DNA of 64,000 nt from Candidatus Goldiibacteriota bacterium HGW-Goldbacteria-1 (GCA_002839855.1 PGYV01000003.1:62001-126000); one strand, 5' to 3'. Counted from the stretch's first letter, positions 27,427-37,456 are shown. Program-made: numbers and translations. The notes: a model not told the origin generated them from the letters alone.

Positions 27427-27852
27427 ATGTACGAAAATAATAAAGGTTTTACTTTAATTGAACTTATGGTGGTTGTTGCCATTATTGCTTTATTGGCTGC
27501 TGTTGCTGTGCCTAAGTTCGGGCAGATGCTGGAAAAGGCAAATCTTGGAGCCACGCTTGGAAATTTATCAGCTATACGCGGTGCGGTTCATATTTACTAT
27601 GGCAGCAACACGTATTTTCCGGAAAACCTGAATGATGATGCTCCATGGGTAAAAGAGTTAATTGGCAATCAATTACCTGCGGTTAAGTGTGCATATCCGT
27701 TACACGCTTCTCCCAGGGGAAATCAGGTGACATTAGGCGATTTAATACCCTCAACTGAAGGTAAAGGGTGGTATTACAATTTAGGGAAAGGATGGATTTA
27801 CATCAATTCCGTTGCAAGTGATATTAAAGGCATTAATTATACTGTTTATTAA
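27427..27852 (+). CDS. Type IV pilin / pseudopilin, copy 2
   Basis: A 141-residue prepilin starting directly after the stop of the HAMP gene. It carries a six-residue leader (MYENNK) and the cleavage motif G|FTLIELMVVVAIIALLAAVAVPKFGQMLEKANLG. The head ends GWYYNLGKGWIYINSVASDIKGINYTVY, nearly the same plan as copy 1. The two copies share the LEKANLG(T/A)T(M/L)GNLS(S/A)(L/I)R stretch, so a duplication is likely, with the HAMP gene between them. No PilD, PilB or PilC gene lies in the window. Confidence 0.9.
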   Translation: MYENNKGFTLIELMVVVAIIALLAAVAVPKFGQMLEKANLGATLGNLSAIRGAVHIYYGSNTYFPENLNDDAPWVKELIGNQLPAVKCAYPLHASPRGNQVTLGDLIPSTEGKGWYYNLGKGWIYINSVASDIKGINYTVY

Positions 27853-27874
27853 ATTAAAATAAAATCGAGGAAAA

Positions 27875-30163
27875 ATGGATACCAGGAAACTTGGAGGAAA
27901 ATTTATAGAACTTGCGGTGCTGTCAATGGTGCTGCTTATACCGGTTATTTTTTATACAAGGACTAATGATGTTTTCGAAATTAATAAAATGTATATTTTC
28001 AGATTTTTTACAATTATGGGAGCCGCGGTATGGCTTATAAAAATAATAATTGACGGCGGGTTTTCTTTTGTAAAAACCGCTTTTGATTTTCCGGTGCTTG
28101 GGCTTCTGGCGGTTTCTCTGCTCTCAACGGTTGTCACCGCAAATCTGAATGTATCGTTATTCGGAGTATACGAGGATTTTGAGGGTATTTTAACCGTGAT
28201 TAATTACACGGTCTTTTTCTTTCTGCTTGTCAATTTTACCGGGACAGACCGTTCTGTTAAAAAAATAATAACCCTGACAATTACAGCCACTGTATTCATA
28301 ACCGCCTACGGTTTCGCGCAGAATTTTGGCATTGATTTTATCAGGTGGAATCCGGAAACATATAACCCGGGAAGGTTCTTTTCAACGCTGGGCAACCCTA
28401 ACTTTCTTGCGGCGTATCTGGTGGAAATCCTGCCGCTATTTTTTATCCTCTTCTTTATTACCAAAGATACCTTTAAGAAGTCAGCAGTCCTGTTTATGCT
28501 TGTTGCCGCTGTGGTAATACTTTTTCTGACAAAATCAAGGGCGGGTTTTTTAAGTTTTATTGTTACGCTTATTTTAGTGATAATTTATACATTCATAGAT
28601 TCTAAAAAAGAAAAAAATGGAATTTTTGCATCCAATAAATATTGGTTTTTGGGTTTTGTAATTATATTTGGTGTAACCGCAGTTTTTTCTGACAAGGTGC
28701 AGGAAGCTTTCAGGGATCTTTATACAAGGATAACATTTATCTTCACAGAGGGTGTAAATAAGACGCCCAGGGTATATATCTGGAAAAGCGCGCTTATGAT
28801 GTTTCGGGACAATCCCATACTGGGGAAAGGGCTTGATACGTTTCAGGTAATGTTTCCATATTACCGGCTTCCGGAATACTGGAGGATAGAGTGGAACGGA
28901 ACTCCTGAAAAGACCCACAATATTTTTTTACAGTACCTTTCCACGCAGGGAATAGCGGGTTTTGGTATGTATATGCTGCTTTTGGCGGCTTTCTTTAAAA
29001 AAGCTTTTAATGTGGTTTTCGGCGAAAAAAATACCACAAGAAGGTATATAGCTTTCGGTTTTTTCATGATGGTAATAGCATATTTTATACAGGGCCTTTT
29101 TAATTATACGGTTGTGGCATATGGTTTTATGTTCTGGATAGCCCTCGCGGTGATTCTTATAATGGGCGGGATTAACAGCAGAACATCATGGCATCCGCTT
29201 GCGTTTATAAAAAACAACACCGTCTTATTTGTGTGGACATCGGCATTCCTTACACTTGCGTTAACAGCAATGCTGACCCGTTACTGGGCTGCTGATATGT
29301 ATTATAAAGTGGGCAATATTGCGGCTGAGACGCAGGGGATAGAACAGCGGTCGCTGGAATTTTATAATAAAGCCGTAAAGATGAATCCGTTCAGGGAAAT
29401 TTACTGGGTAAAATACGGAATAGGTTTTGAACGGTGCGCCAGGGCCGAACAGGACACCGCACGGGTGAAACACTTTATTCAGCAGGCAATAAATATACAT
29501 ACCCACACGCTTAAATTGAATGATAAAAACGGGTATAATTACAATAATATAGCGCGTTCTTACAAGTTTTTTGGGGAAAAAGTGGATAGAAATGGTTACA
29601 ATGAAGCCGTAAAATATTACGATGAAGCCATGAAAAGGGATCCCAATAACGCTTATTTTGCGCTTGATCTGGCAACTGTTTTTATAAATTCCGGCGAATT
29701 TGAAAGGGCGGCGAATTTATGCCAAAAGTATTCGGAAATGTACCCGTTATTTGCCACCCCATACAGCTACCTTGGTTATATTCACATGCTGGCCGGCAGA
29801 AACGCAAAAGATAAAAAACAGACTGCGGAATTTCTGGAACGCTCAAGGCAATATTATGAAAAAGCGGTGGAACCTGATAAGCTATGGTACAGGGACAACA
29901 TATCCATGTCTTCCAGTTTCAGTAATCTGGCGATAATTTATTTTAACAGCGGAAAGGTTAAGATGGCAGAAGATACTTTTAACAGGGCGCTTGAACTATG
30001 GCCGCAGTACAGGGAAGGGTATTATAACCTTGCCATGCTGTATGAAAATATTAACAACCTGCAGATGGCGGCAGACACCTATAAACGGATGCTTTCTATT
30101 TTTCCTAAAGATGAAAAGGCGATTGCTGAACTTGAAAAATTGTCAGGGAGGGGAATAAGATGA
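27875..30163 (+). CDS. O-antigen ligase/polymerase-like membrane protein with TPR tail
   Basis: A 762-residue protein with about 12 membrane helices in the first 480 residues and a Wzy_C-type core: [27 protein letters not shown], then a large loop with [26 protein letters not shown] and [17 protein letters not shown]. The C-terminal 280 residues are TPR repeats (for example [47 protein letters not shown]). Family members transfer O-antigen to lipid A or glycans onto proteins, including pilin. It follows a pilin gene by 22 nt, which favours a protein O-oligosaccharyltransferase role, though that is inference. Confidence 0.8.
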   Translation: MDTRKLGGKFIELAVLSMVLLIPVIFYTRTNDVFEINKMYIFRFFTIMGAAVWLIKIIIDGGFSFVKTAFDFPVLGLLAVSLLSTVVTANLNVSLFGVYEDFEGILTVINYTVFFFLLVNFTGTDRSVKKIITLTITATVFITAYGFAQNFGIDFIRWNPETYNPGRFFSTLGNPNFLAAYLVEILPLFFILFFITKDTFKKSAVLFMLVAAVVILFLTKSRAGFLSFIVTLILVIIYTFIDSKKEKNGIFASNKYWFLGFVIIFGVTAVFSDKVQEAFRDLYTRITFIFTEGVNKTPRVYIWKSALMMFRDNPILGKGLDTFQVMFPYYRLPEYWRIEWNGTPEKTHNIFLQYLSTQGIAGFGMYMLLLAAFFKKAFNVVFGEKNTTRRYIAFGFFMMVIAYFIQGLFNYTVVAYGFMFWIALAVILIMGGINSRTSWHPLAFIKNNTVLFVWTSAFLTLALTAMLTRYWAADMYYKVGNIAAETQGIEQRSLEFYNKAVKMNPFREIYWVKYGIGFERCARAEQDTARVKHFIQQAINIHTHTLKLNDKNGYNYNNIARSYKFFGEKVDRNGYNEAVKYYDEAMKRDPNNAYFALDLATVFINSGEFERAANLCQKYSEMYPLFATPYSYLGYIHMLAGRNAKDKKQTAEFLERSRQYYEKAVEPDKLWYRDNISMSSSFSNLAIIYFNSGKVKMAEDTFNRALELWPQYREGYYNLAMLYENINNLQMAADTYKRMLSIFPKDEKAIAELEKLSGRGIR

Positions 30164-30624
30164 AGTGTCCTTACTGCAGCCATAAATCGGATAAAGTTGT
30201 TGATTCCAGGGAAAGCAAAGACGGTGAAGCCATAAGGCGCAGAAGAGAGTGCCTTAAGTGCACAAAAAGGTACACCACATATGAACAGATAGAACATTCC
30301 CTGCCCATGGTGGTTAAAAAAGACAACAGGCGCGAGCCGTTTGACCGCAAGAAAATATTAAACGGATTGATAAAGGCGTGTGAAAAACGGCCTGTATCTG
30401 TGGAACAGCTTGAAGAAGTGGTGGATGAAATAGAAAAACAGCTTTACAGCAAGATGGAAAAAGAAGTGCCTTCAACGGTTATCGGGAATATTATAATGGA
30501 AAAACTTGCGCTTATGGATGAAGTGGCATACGTAAGATTTGCCTCTGTTTACAGGCAGTTTAAGGACATAAACGCTTTTACTAAGGAACTTAAGAAGTTC
30601 CTTACGGAAAAGAATGATAAATAA
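30160..30624 (+). CDS. nrdR: Transcriptional repressor NrdR
   Basis: A 154-residue regulator of ribonucleotide reductase genes. The zinc ribbon uses Cys3, Cys6, Cys31 and Cys34 ([19 protein letters not shown]...[17 protein letters not shown]). An ATP-cone domain follows ([29 protein letters not shown]...). Family members bind NrdR boxes when loaded with ATP/dATP. It overlaps the upstream gene by 4 nt (ATGA) and abuts the next with no gap, so it is embedded in a surface-glycan operon, with no nrd gene nearby. Confidence 0.96.
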   Translation: MKCPYCSHKSDKVVDSRESKDGEAIRRRRECLKCTKRYTTYEQIEHSLPMVVKKDNRREPFDRKKILNGLIKACEKRPVSVEQLEEVVDEIEKQLYSKMEKEVPSTVIGNIIMEKLALMDEVAYVRFASVYRQFKDINAFTKELKKFLTEKNDK

Positions 30625-32445
30625 ATGATGCGTGCCGGAGGCGTAAAAAATTATCCGGCTAAAATTATAGAAATTTTAATTTTATCTTTCATCTCTGTTT
30701 TTCTGTTGTTTGGCGGGGCAACCGCTGTCTTTTATGAAAATCATACCGTAAAACTTATATGCCTTGGTATTTATGTTTCTGCGGCAGTTTTCTTTGGCAT
30801 GTTTTACGGCGGTAAGAAATTAAGTCTTATGGCGCTTGCTCTGATAACATTGACGGCGGCGCTTTCTTTATCCGGGATTTTTAACAGGGAATTAAATAAT
30901 GTTTTAAAGGCAGAGCAGCTGTATTTGTTTTTGAATATTCTTTTTATTACAGTTGTGGTGCAGTCTATACAGGTAAATGTAAAAAAAGCGTCTTTGATAA
31001 TTGTACTGGCCGCTGCCGTGTCTGTAATCACCGGCTTGGTACAGGCAGTCTTTTTTACCTTTGGCGCCGAAATGCTCTTTAAAAATTATTTTTACGGCAG
31101 GATATATTCATTGTTTGGAAATCCTGATAATTTTGCGGTTTTTTTGGTTTTTTCCGCGCCGTTTATCCTGCAAAGAAATATTAATGCCGGGTATAAACTT
31201 AAAATTTTACTGTATCTGCTGTCGGTTTTAGCGGTGCTTTTAACCGGCAGCGCAGCGGGGATAGCTGTTTTTGCAGCTGTATCAGCCGCGGCATTAATAA
31301 TACAGTCAAAGGACAAAAAGAAAACGCTTGTTCTGTCAGTTATAATAGTAATGGCGGCAGCCGTATTTTCTGTTTTTATATTGAACGGGAAAAAGGAATC
31401 TGTTTCTATAAGGCTGTTTTTATGGAACGCTTCTGTAAAAATGGCTGCGGCACAGCCTTTGTTTGGAATTGGGGCGGCGAATTTCAGGGTGCAGTCGCCT
31501 TATTATCAGTCACTTGTATTTGAAAAACAGGACAATAAGGCATTAACTCCGCATGATGAAGCGTATGCGCATAATGATTATCTGCAGATTATTGCGGAAA
31601 CGGGTATATTTGGATTCCTGTGTTTTATTTTTGCCGTAATTGCCGCGCTGGCAGCTCTCTGCCGCGCGCGTAACTACACGGCAATTATGGCGCTGTCTGC
31701 TATTCTTGCATGCGCTTTTACGCATTTCCCTTTTAATATACCTTATTTTGCCGTGCTTTTTTTTGTTAGTGCGGCGGTTTTTGGAAAGGATATATTCATC
31801 ATCAGTATTAAACCGATTTTTATAATCGCGGCAGCGTCAGTAATTATATTTTTCAATATCATTTTAACGGGCGATATTTTTATGAGAAATCATCTGGTAT
31901 ATCAGATGTCTTCATATATCAATGCGGGAAAAGCAAAATATGCGGCGCTTTACACGGAATTATTTCAGCGCCATATTAAAAATGATTATCAGGGTTCTTT
32001 TTACGCGGGCCTTGTTATGTCGGGCATCGGCCGGACAGCACAGGCAGAGGAGTACTACACCAATGCGCTGCGGTTATTTCCTTATTTTGAAGGCGCACTT
32101 TTTAACCGTGGTAATTTGTATTTCAGGGATGGAAACTTTGACAAAGCCGCAGAAAACTATACTAAACTGCTTCAAATAAACCCTTTAAACACATCGGCGA
32201 TGAATAATATGGGCAAGGCTTTAATTGAACAGAAAGAATATGAAAAGGCCGTTTTATTGCTTGAAAAAGCACCGCCTTCACAGGACGATATGTATGTAAA
32301 ATATAATCTTGCGCTTGCTTATTTTATGTTAGATAATACTATAAAAGCATCGGAGACACTGAAAAAAGTTTTAGAAAATTCACCTGATTTTATGCCGGCA
32401 AAAGAATTATTAAGTAAAATAAAAGACGGACACGGGGGCATATGA
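30625..32445 (+). CDS. O-antigen ligase/polymerase-like membrane protein with TPR tail, second copy
   Basis: A 606-residue protein with about 11 membrane helices and a Wzy_C core (FKNYFYGRIYSLFGNPDNFAVFLVFSAPFIL, SIRLFLWNASVKMAAAQPLFGIGAANFRVQSPYY, AHNDYLQIIAETGIFGFLCF). The C-terminus carries TPR repeats (FKGALFNRGNLYF-type units near 490-600). It is shorter than, and clearly diverged from, the copy at 27875. It starts right after the nrdR stop; the preceding AACGG-poor region offers no strong Shine-Dalgarno, so coupling is likely. Confidence 0.78.
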   Translation: MMRAGGVKNYPAKIIEILILSFISVFLLFGGATAVFYENHTVKLICLGIYVSAAVFFGMFYGGKKLSLMALALITLTAALSLSGIFNRELNNVLKAEQLYLFLNILFITVVVQSIQVNVKKASLIIVLAAAVSVITGLVQAVFFTFGAEMLFKNYFYGRIYSLFGNPDNFAVFLVFSAPFILQRNINAGYKLKILLYLLSVLAVLLTGSAAGIAVFAAVSAAALIIQSKDKKKTLVLSVIIVMAAAVFSVFILNGKKESVSIRLFLWNASVKMAAAQPLFGIGAANFRVQSPYYQSLVFEKQDNKALTPHDEAYAHNDYLQIIAETGIFGFLCFIFAVIAALAALCRARNYTAIMALSAILACAFTHFPFNIPYFAVLFFVSAAVFGKDIFIISIKPIFIIAAASVIIFFNIILTGDIFMRNHLVYQMSSYINAGKAKYAALYTELFQRHIKNDYQGSFYAGLVMSGIGRTAQAEEYYTNALRLFPYFEGALFNRGNLYFRDGNFDKAAENYTKLLQINPLNTSAMNNMGKALIEQKEYEKAVLLLEKAPPSQDDMYVKYNLALAYFMLDNTIKASETLKKVLENSPDFMPAKELLSKIKDGHGGI

Positions 32446-33761
32446 AAAGGTTTGTTTTATCGGTTTTAATTATGAACGTTATGTGTTCCTGTGTTTTTGC
32501 GGCTTTTGAAAAAGGCGCAATTCAGCAGCCCGGTGCGGTATCAGCCGGCGCCGGCTATGCGTGCACGGCAAAGTCTATTGGCGCAGATTCTGTATTTAAT
32601 AATCCGGCATCTCTTTTTATTTCAGAATCGTCGGGTCTATCATTAATGTATGGGAACATTGCAAATACAAAAGCTCAGGATATGTATGGGGTATTGTATG
32701 GATATATAAGGCCCTATCTTTCGGTTGCTGCTTCTGCCGGGACAATGTACAGGGAAAACACGGGGGAATACACATATCAGCTTACATTATCTGTACCTGT
32801 TTACAGGGAGGATTCATATTACTTTGGCGGCGGCTTTAATGTGAAATATCTGGTTTCATCTTACGGCGGTCAGGCATCGGCATTGACCGCGGATCTGGGC
32901 ATGATTACGGTAATAAAGGATATTTGGTTTCTGGAACAAATTTCATTAGGGGCGGTTTATAAGGACATAAACGCAAGGTTAAGGCATGAAAACGGGCTGG
33001 AAGAGGATATTGATTCTGCTTTAAGCGCGGGTATTGCATTGCGTTATTCAGGTTTTGAATTATCAGGCGACTTTGACTATATAATGGATAGTAATGCTGA
33101 TTTTTATAATTATTCCGTGGGGTTGTCAAAAAGCCTTATGATGTTTACATTAAGAACGGGTTTCGCGGGTTTTCAGACAATAGCACCCGCTTTTACCGCG
33201 GGAGCAGGTATTATTCTTGGGGATTTTGCGGTAGATTATGCTTTTATAGGCCACACAAGCTCGCTTGGGGCCACCCATAGGATAGAGGCGTTATATCAGT
33301 TTGACAGGCCTGTCACGGGGTATATACCGGCTCCTGTAAAGTGCGCGGTATATTCCGGCGATACAAAAGCGCTGGTAAAGTGGAGCTCTGTTTCGGGGAA
33401 GATTACACGGTACAGGCTTTATATAACACCCAAAAATGGCGATACAATTCAAAAGGAAACAGAAGGCAAGGCTGATATGGACTTTATAATTACAGGGCTG
33501 GAAAATGGTACGCAGTATAATGTGCAGATAGCGGCTTTTTCCGGCGGCCTTGAAAGCGAAAGGTCGGCGGTGCTTGCCGCAAAGCCATCTGCCATGAAGG
33601 ATAAAGTGAAAATGTTTTACAAAAAGGCAGAACTGTTATATATTGATGGTAAATATAAAGCTGCAATAGATGCCCTTAAAGAGGCGGGAACGGCAGCCGC
33701 ATTGACGGCTGAATATGTAATCTTTAAGGAAAGGCTTGAAAAATTGCGTAAAATAAAGTAA
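32442..33761 (+). CDS. PorV/PorQ-like outer-membrane barrel with fibronectin type III-like domain
   Basis: A 439-residue protein with a signal peptide (ending VFAAF). The mature start follows the UPF0164/PorV pattern: QQPGAVSAGAGYACTAKSIGADSVFNNPASLF. Beta-strand segments run to about residue 290. Residues about 295-385 (APVKCAVYSGDTKALVKWSSVSGKITRYRLYITP...ITGLENGTQYNVQIAAFS) form an FnIII-like domain, and the C-terminus has a short TPR-like helix pair. It overlaps the Wzy_C gene by 4 nt. A PorV-like protein with added modules in a glycan operon may link glycosylation and surface export; that is speculation. Confidence 0.7.
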   Translation: MKRFVLSVLIMNVMCSCVFAAFEKGAIQQPGAVSAGAGYACTAKSIGADSVFNNPASLFISESSGLSLMYGNIANTKAQDMYGVLYGYIRPYLSVAASAGTMYRENTGEYTYQLTLSVPVYREDSYYFGGGFNVKYLVSSYGGQASALTADLGMITVIKDIWFLEQISLGAVYKDINARLRHENGLEEDIDSALSAGIALRYSGFELSGDFDYIMDSNADFYNYSVGLSKSLMMFTLRTGFAGFQTIAPAFTAGAGIILGDFAVDYAFIGHTSSLGATHRIEALYQFDRPVTGYIPAPVKCAVYSGDTKALVKWSSVSGKITRYRLYITPKNGDTIQKETEGKADMDFIITGLENGTQYNVQIAAFSGGLESERSAVLAAKPSAMKDKVKMFYKKAELLYIDGKYKAAIDALKEAGTAAALTAEYVIFKERLEKLRKIK

Positions 33762-33776
33762 ACGGAGCCTAAAAAA

Positions 33777-34469
33777 ATGAAAAAAGTATTTATCCTGTTT
33801 GTGATGTTTTTAATTCCCATACTTGTTTTTGCCCAGGATAAAACTGACGCGGTTGATCCGGAAAAGTATTTTTCACAGGCAGCCGTTGCTTACATGGACG
33901 GCAAACTTGATGACGCCACCGTGTTTATCATGAGGGCGCTGCAGTTAAAGCCAAACAACCCCAAGTATTCCGGCCTTTATGACCTGATTGTTAAAGAAAG
34001 GGCGAACTTTAAAGAAATTTCAATACTTAATACGGTGAAAAAACCCAAATACATGGACGACAAACAATATAACCAGCTGCTTAATTATATTAACGCTTTA
34101 GAAAAAAATATTAAACGGCAGGCGGAAATGTCAAGAAACAGGGCGGAAAAAACCATAATTCTGCTGTCTGAACGCACAGGCGTAATAGAGAAACAACAGG
34201 ATGAAATTGTAACCGGTTTAATACCGGCACAGCAGAAGCAGCTGGATTCGCTTGTGAATATTCAGGAAACCGGCTTTAATACGGCAAAATACGTGTCCGC
34301 GGTTATTTTATCCTTTATTTTAGCCCTTCTTTTTGTTATCATAGTTCATTTAAGGAATCTAAAAAAAGCTGAAGAGAGCATAAAATTCCTTAAAGTCAGA
34401 CAGGATGAGCAGTATCAAAGGCTTGCTAAGATGGAAGAAGAACAGAAACGCCTGTCTGAAAAACCGTAA
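33777..34469 (+). CDS. Exported protein with TPR-like start and one C-terminal membrane helix
   Basis: A 230-residue protein with a signal peptide (ending LVFAQ). Residues about 28-75 look like a TPR pair (YFSQAAVAYMDGKLDDATVFIMRALQLKPNNPKYSGLYDLIVKE). A charged helix is followed by a transmembrane helix near 177-198 (YVSAVILSFILALLFVIIVHL) and a coiled-coil tail (KKAEESIKFLKVRQDEQYQRLAKMEEEQKRLSEKP). Its family is unknown. It sits 15 nt after the PorV-like gene in the same transcript. Confidence 0.6.
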   Translation: MKKVFILFVMFLIPILVFAQDKTDAVDPEKYFSQAAVAYMDGKLDDATVFIMRALQLKPNNPKYSGLYDLIVKERANFKEISILNTVKKPKYMDDKQYNQLLNYINALEKNIKRQAEMSRNRAEKTIILLSERTGVIEKQQDEIVTGLIPAQQKQLDSLVNIQETGFNTAKYVSAVILSFILALLFVIIVHLRNLKKAEESIKFLKVRQDEQYQRLAKMEEEQKRLSEKP

Positions 34470-34486
34470 AATACGGAGGAAATTCC

Positions 34487-35173
34487 ATGAAAAAAGGTAT
34501 AATTAGTACTGTCCTTATTTTGTTTTTTGCTGTTTGTTCTTTTGGTACACAGGCAAGGAATATAGAACTTGTTGATGTTCCCACGGCAAACTCTATGCTT
34601 AAGGCTGAACTGCGTTATGATGTTAAGTTTTATGCCGGCGGCGGTGTTTTGAACAGGATATATGTGGGTGTTTTTGACAGGCTTATGATAGGCGCCGCGC
34701 TTAATGTAACAAATTTAGTGGGAAACGGACAGATTCAGGTGGTCTTGCCGCCTAAACTTCTGGGCAAATTCAGGATAACCGATGATGAAGGCGGAGTACC
34801 TGCCATAGCTATAGGGTATGAAGGCGAATCTTACCTGGATATGTATACAAGAGGGGTATTCATAAGCGTAACAAAAGAGATTGCTTTGGGTTCTGCTTTT
34901 ATGCAGCTGACGGGTACAGTTTATACAAGTCAGTTCAGCGATATTATTATGAGCATGGACATGGGGGCCGGCGCGGCATTTGCCATTACACAGGATTTTA
35001 TGATTTCTGCCGAAGTAGACAGCCTGTTCCGTGACAGTTCATTAAATCTTAACTGCGGAATAAGTTACAGGTTTGAACCTATAACCATTGAAGTAATATT
35101 AAAATACGGGCTTGGTGAAGATGACGTAAGGCATTCCAGAGTTTTAAGGCTGACTTATATAAGCTACTTTTAA
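34487..35173 (+). CDS. Probable outer-membrane beta-barrel protein, unknown family
   Basis: A 228-residue protein with a signal peptide (residues 1-22). The mature part has short alternating hydrophobic/polar strands with many Gly and aromatic residues (GVFDRLMIGAALNVTNLVG, GVFISVTKEIALGSAFMQLTG) and ends in an aromatic strand (RVLRLTYISYF), as expected for a barrel. ACGGAGG lies before the ATG. It is the third envelope protein in a row after the Wzy_C/PorV genes. No named family could be assigned. Confidence 0.6.
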   Translation: MKKGIISTVLILFFAVCSFGTQARNIELVDVPTANSMLKAELRYDVKFYAGGGVLNRIYVGVFDRLMIGAALNVTNLVGNGQIQVVLPPKLLGKFRITDDEGGVPAIAIGYEGESYLDMYTRGVFISVTKEIALGSAFMQLTGTVYTSQFSDIIMSMDMGAGAAFAITQDFMISAEVDSLFRDSSLNLNCGISYRFEPITIEVILKYGLGEDDVRHSRVLRLTYISYF

Positions 35174-35184
35174 GGAGAACCCAC

Positions 35185-36153
35185 ATGCCGGTTGACAAAC
35201 CACTTGAATTTGAAAAACCTATACTTGAAATTAAAAAGAAGATAGGGGAACTGAAACTTTTATCCGCTGAAGGCAAGATTAATGCCGATGCGGAGATTAA
35301 AACTCTTGAAGCAAAGATGGAAGTTTTAAGGCAGGATATTTATAAAAATCTTTCTTCCTGGCAGGTAGTTCAGATAATGAGGCATGTGGGAAGGCCCAAA
35401 ATGCTGGATTTTGTCTCGTTAATGTGCACCGATTTCCAGGAGCTGCACGGGGACAGGGCTTTTAAAGACGATAAAGCCATGGTGGGCGGAACCGCAAAAA
35501 TTGACGGTATTCCGGTTATGCTTATAGGGCTTCAGAAAGGAAAAGACACAAAAGAAAACCTTTTTAGAAACTTTGGAATGGCGCAGCCTGAAGGGTACAG
35601 AAAAGCTTTAAGGCTGATGAAAACAGCAGAGAAATTTAATGTGCCAATAGTGACATTTGTTGATACAAGCGGCGCTTATCCCGGTCTGGAAAGCGAAGAG
35701 CGCGGGGTGGCGGAAGCTATTGCAAGAAATCTTCATGAAATGGCAAGAATAAAGGTGCCGATAATTGTCTGTGTAATAGGCGAAGGCGGAAGCGGCGGAG
35801 CGCTTGGCGTGGGTGTCGGAGACAGGATACTTATGTTAAAGTATGCCACATACAGTGTTATATCTTTTGAAGGTGCTGCGGCCATTCTTTGGAAAGACAG
35901 TACAAAAGCCGCGGAAGCAGCAAAAGTTTTAAAGCCGACTGCGCAGGATTTGTTACAAATAAAAGTCATAGATGAAATAGTGGAAGAACCGGTTGAAGGT
36001 GCCCACAGGGATTATGATGCAACGGCAGCAAATCTTAAAACAGCAATTGTGAAGAATCTTAAGGAACTCATGGATACGCCTGCTGACAAGCTTCTTGATG
36101 ACAGGTACAATAAATTCAGGAACATGGGTTTTTTTACCAGGAGTAACGGATAA
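35185..36153 (+). CDS. accA: Acetyl-CoA carboxylase carboxyltransferase, alpha subunit
   Basis: A 322-residue protein of the usual AccA length. It carries the N-terminal helical part and the crotonase-like core: LQEL HGDRAF-type start (DFQELHGDRAFKDDKAMVGG), KGKDTKENLFRNFGMAQPEGYRKALRLM, TFVDTSGAYPGLESEERGVAEAIARN and VIGEGGSGGALGVGVGD. With AccD it transfers carboxyl from carboxybiotin to acetyl-CoA, the first step in fatty-acid synthesis. AAGGAG precedes the ATG. accD, accB and accC are not in the window, but birA, which biotinylates AccB, lies 5 kb downstream. Confidence 0.96.
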   Translation: MPVDKPLEFEKPILEIKKKIGELKLLSAEGKINADAEIKTLEAKMEVLRQDIYKNLSSWQVVQIMRHVGRPKMLDFVSLMCTDFQELHGDRAFKDDKAMVGGTAKIDGIPVMLIGLQKGKDTKENLFRNFGMAQPEGYRKALRLMKTAEKFNVPIVTFVDTSGAYPGLESEERGVAEAIARNLHEMARIKVPIIVCVIGEGGSGGALGVGVGDRILMLKYATYSVISFEGAAAILWKDSTKAAEAAKVLKPTAQDLLQIKVIDEIVEEPVEGAHRDYDATAANLKTAIVKNLKELMDTPADKLLDDRYNKFRNMGFFTRSNG

Positions 36154-36155
36154 AA

Positions 36156-36911
36156 ATGAAAAAAATACTTACAGCTGTATTATTTATTATTTTCAGTATT
36201 TCCTGCTATGCGGCGCAGTCAACAATGCCGCCCGCATCAGAAGAACCGGAAAACAATTATCAGACAGTGGTGGTGCTTGACCCGGGCCATGGCGGGGGGG
36301 AATGGGGCGCGTCAGCCGGGGCAATGCAGGAAAAAAACATAAATTTAAAGATAGCCCTGCTGGTTAAAAAGAAGCTGGAAGCTTCAGGGAATTCATTAAA
36401 AGTCATAATTACAAGAAAGGATGATACCTTTGTTAATGTAAAAGACAGGGTTGGCATCGCAAATAACAGCAAGGCGGATTTTTTTGTATGCATACACAGC
36501 GACAATCTGCCGCAGGAAAATATAAAAGGTTACGCGGTTTATCATTTTTATTCGCCTTTCCCGGCACAGGGAAACGGGGAACTGGTGGTAAAGTGGGATG
36601 ATGTTCAAAAAAAACACATGGGACAGTCGGCAAAAGCGGCCGAGTCCATATCAAAATACCTTTCGGCCTCGCTGATACCGGAGTCTAAAAATACTGCATC
36701 GTCGGGCAATGATATTCTTCCGCTTGCGTCGCGCGGGGTAAGAAAAACCAGGTCATACTGTTTAAATGGCGCTGATATGCCGGCTGTACTTATAGAAACG
36801 GGAAATATAAATAATAAAGATGATGCCTCGGCATTGAAGGACGATAAAGTATTAAATTCTATCGCCTATCATATAAAAGAAGGCATACTTGCCTATTTAA
36901 GGGTGAAATAA
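36156..36911 (+). CDS. N-acetylmuramoyl-L-alanine amidase (Amidase_3)
   Basis: A 251-residue periplasmic enzyme that cleaves the amide between muramic acid and the peptide stem. The signal peptide is residues 1-20. The zinc motifs are seen at VVVLDPGHGGGEWGA (His), ITRKDD, ADFFVCIHSDN (second His) and VLIETGNINNKDDASALKD (Glu). It has only the catalytic domain, without AMIN or SPOR modules. It starts 2 nt after accA and overlaps the GerMN gene by 1 nt, forming an envelope pair with it. Confidence 0.9.
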   Translation: MKKILTAVLFIIFSISCYAAQSTMPPASEEPENNYQTVVVLDPGHGGGEWGASAGAMQEKNINLKIALLVKKKLEASGNSLKVIITRKDDTFVNVKDRVGIANNSKADFFVCIHSDNLPQENIKGYAVYHFYSPFPAQGNGELVVKWDDVQKKHMGQSAKAAESISKYLSASLIPESKNTASSGNDILPLASRGVRKTRSYCLNGADMPAVLIETGNINNKDDASALKDDKVLNSIAYHIKEGILAYLRVK

Positions 36912-37456
36912 TGAGTAAAAAAGTTTTTCTAATTTTAATTTGTGTGCTGGCAGCAGCCCTTGCCGTGTTTTTGGCGGTAAAAAAAGGCGCGGTAAAAAGT
37001 GATTCGCAGAGTGTAATTGCCGCGATTAAGGTTTACAGCGACGGTGACAAAAAAAGCCCGGTGGATATATATTTTACGGACACTGAAACGGAAAAATTTC
37101 TGGTTTATAAGACGGAAATATTTGAAAATAAGCTGATGGAAAACCGCATTAAGCAGGTGCTTTTAATACTTTTCTCCGCTCCTCCTGAAGGGTATCTTAC
37201 ATACATACCGCACGGAAGCGCGGTCAGGGAAGTGTTTATGGACCCGAACGGTATCTGTTATGTCGACCTTGACAGCGGAATTACCGCTAATTTTAAAGGC
37301 GGCACATCGGCGGAAAACCACGCGGTGTACGCTATTGTGAATACGATTATGAAAAACTTTGCAAAAGTAAACGGAGTAAGATTTTTAATAGACGGCAAAG
37401 AAGCGGAAACGCTTGCCGGCCATATAAAGATAGACGGCATTCTTAGAGCTGATTAA
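36911..37456 (+). CDS. GerMN-domain protein, membrane-anchored
   Basis: A 181-residue protein with an N-terminal membrane anchor or signal (VFLILICVLAAALAVFLAV) and one GerMN (sporulation/spore germination-type) domain: IKVYSDGDKKSPVDIYFTD, the internal QVLLILFSAPPEGYLTYIPHGSAVREVFMDPNGICYVDLDSG, and AVYAIVNTIMKNFAKVNGVRFLIDGK. GerMN domains often occur next to cell-wall amidases, as here. The first ATG overlaps the amidase stop. The function is likely envelope-related but not defined. Confidence 0.82.
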   Translation: MSKKVFLILICVLAAALAVFLAVKKGAVKSDSQSVIAAIKVYSDGDKKSPVDIYFTDTETEKFLVYKTEIFENKLMENRIKQVLLILFSAPPEGYLTYIPHGSAVREVFMDPNGICYVDLDSGITANFKGGTSAENHAVYAIVNTIMKNFAKVNGVRFLIDGKEAETLAGHIKIDGILRAD

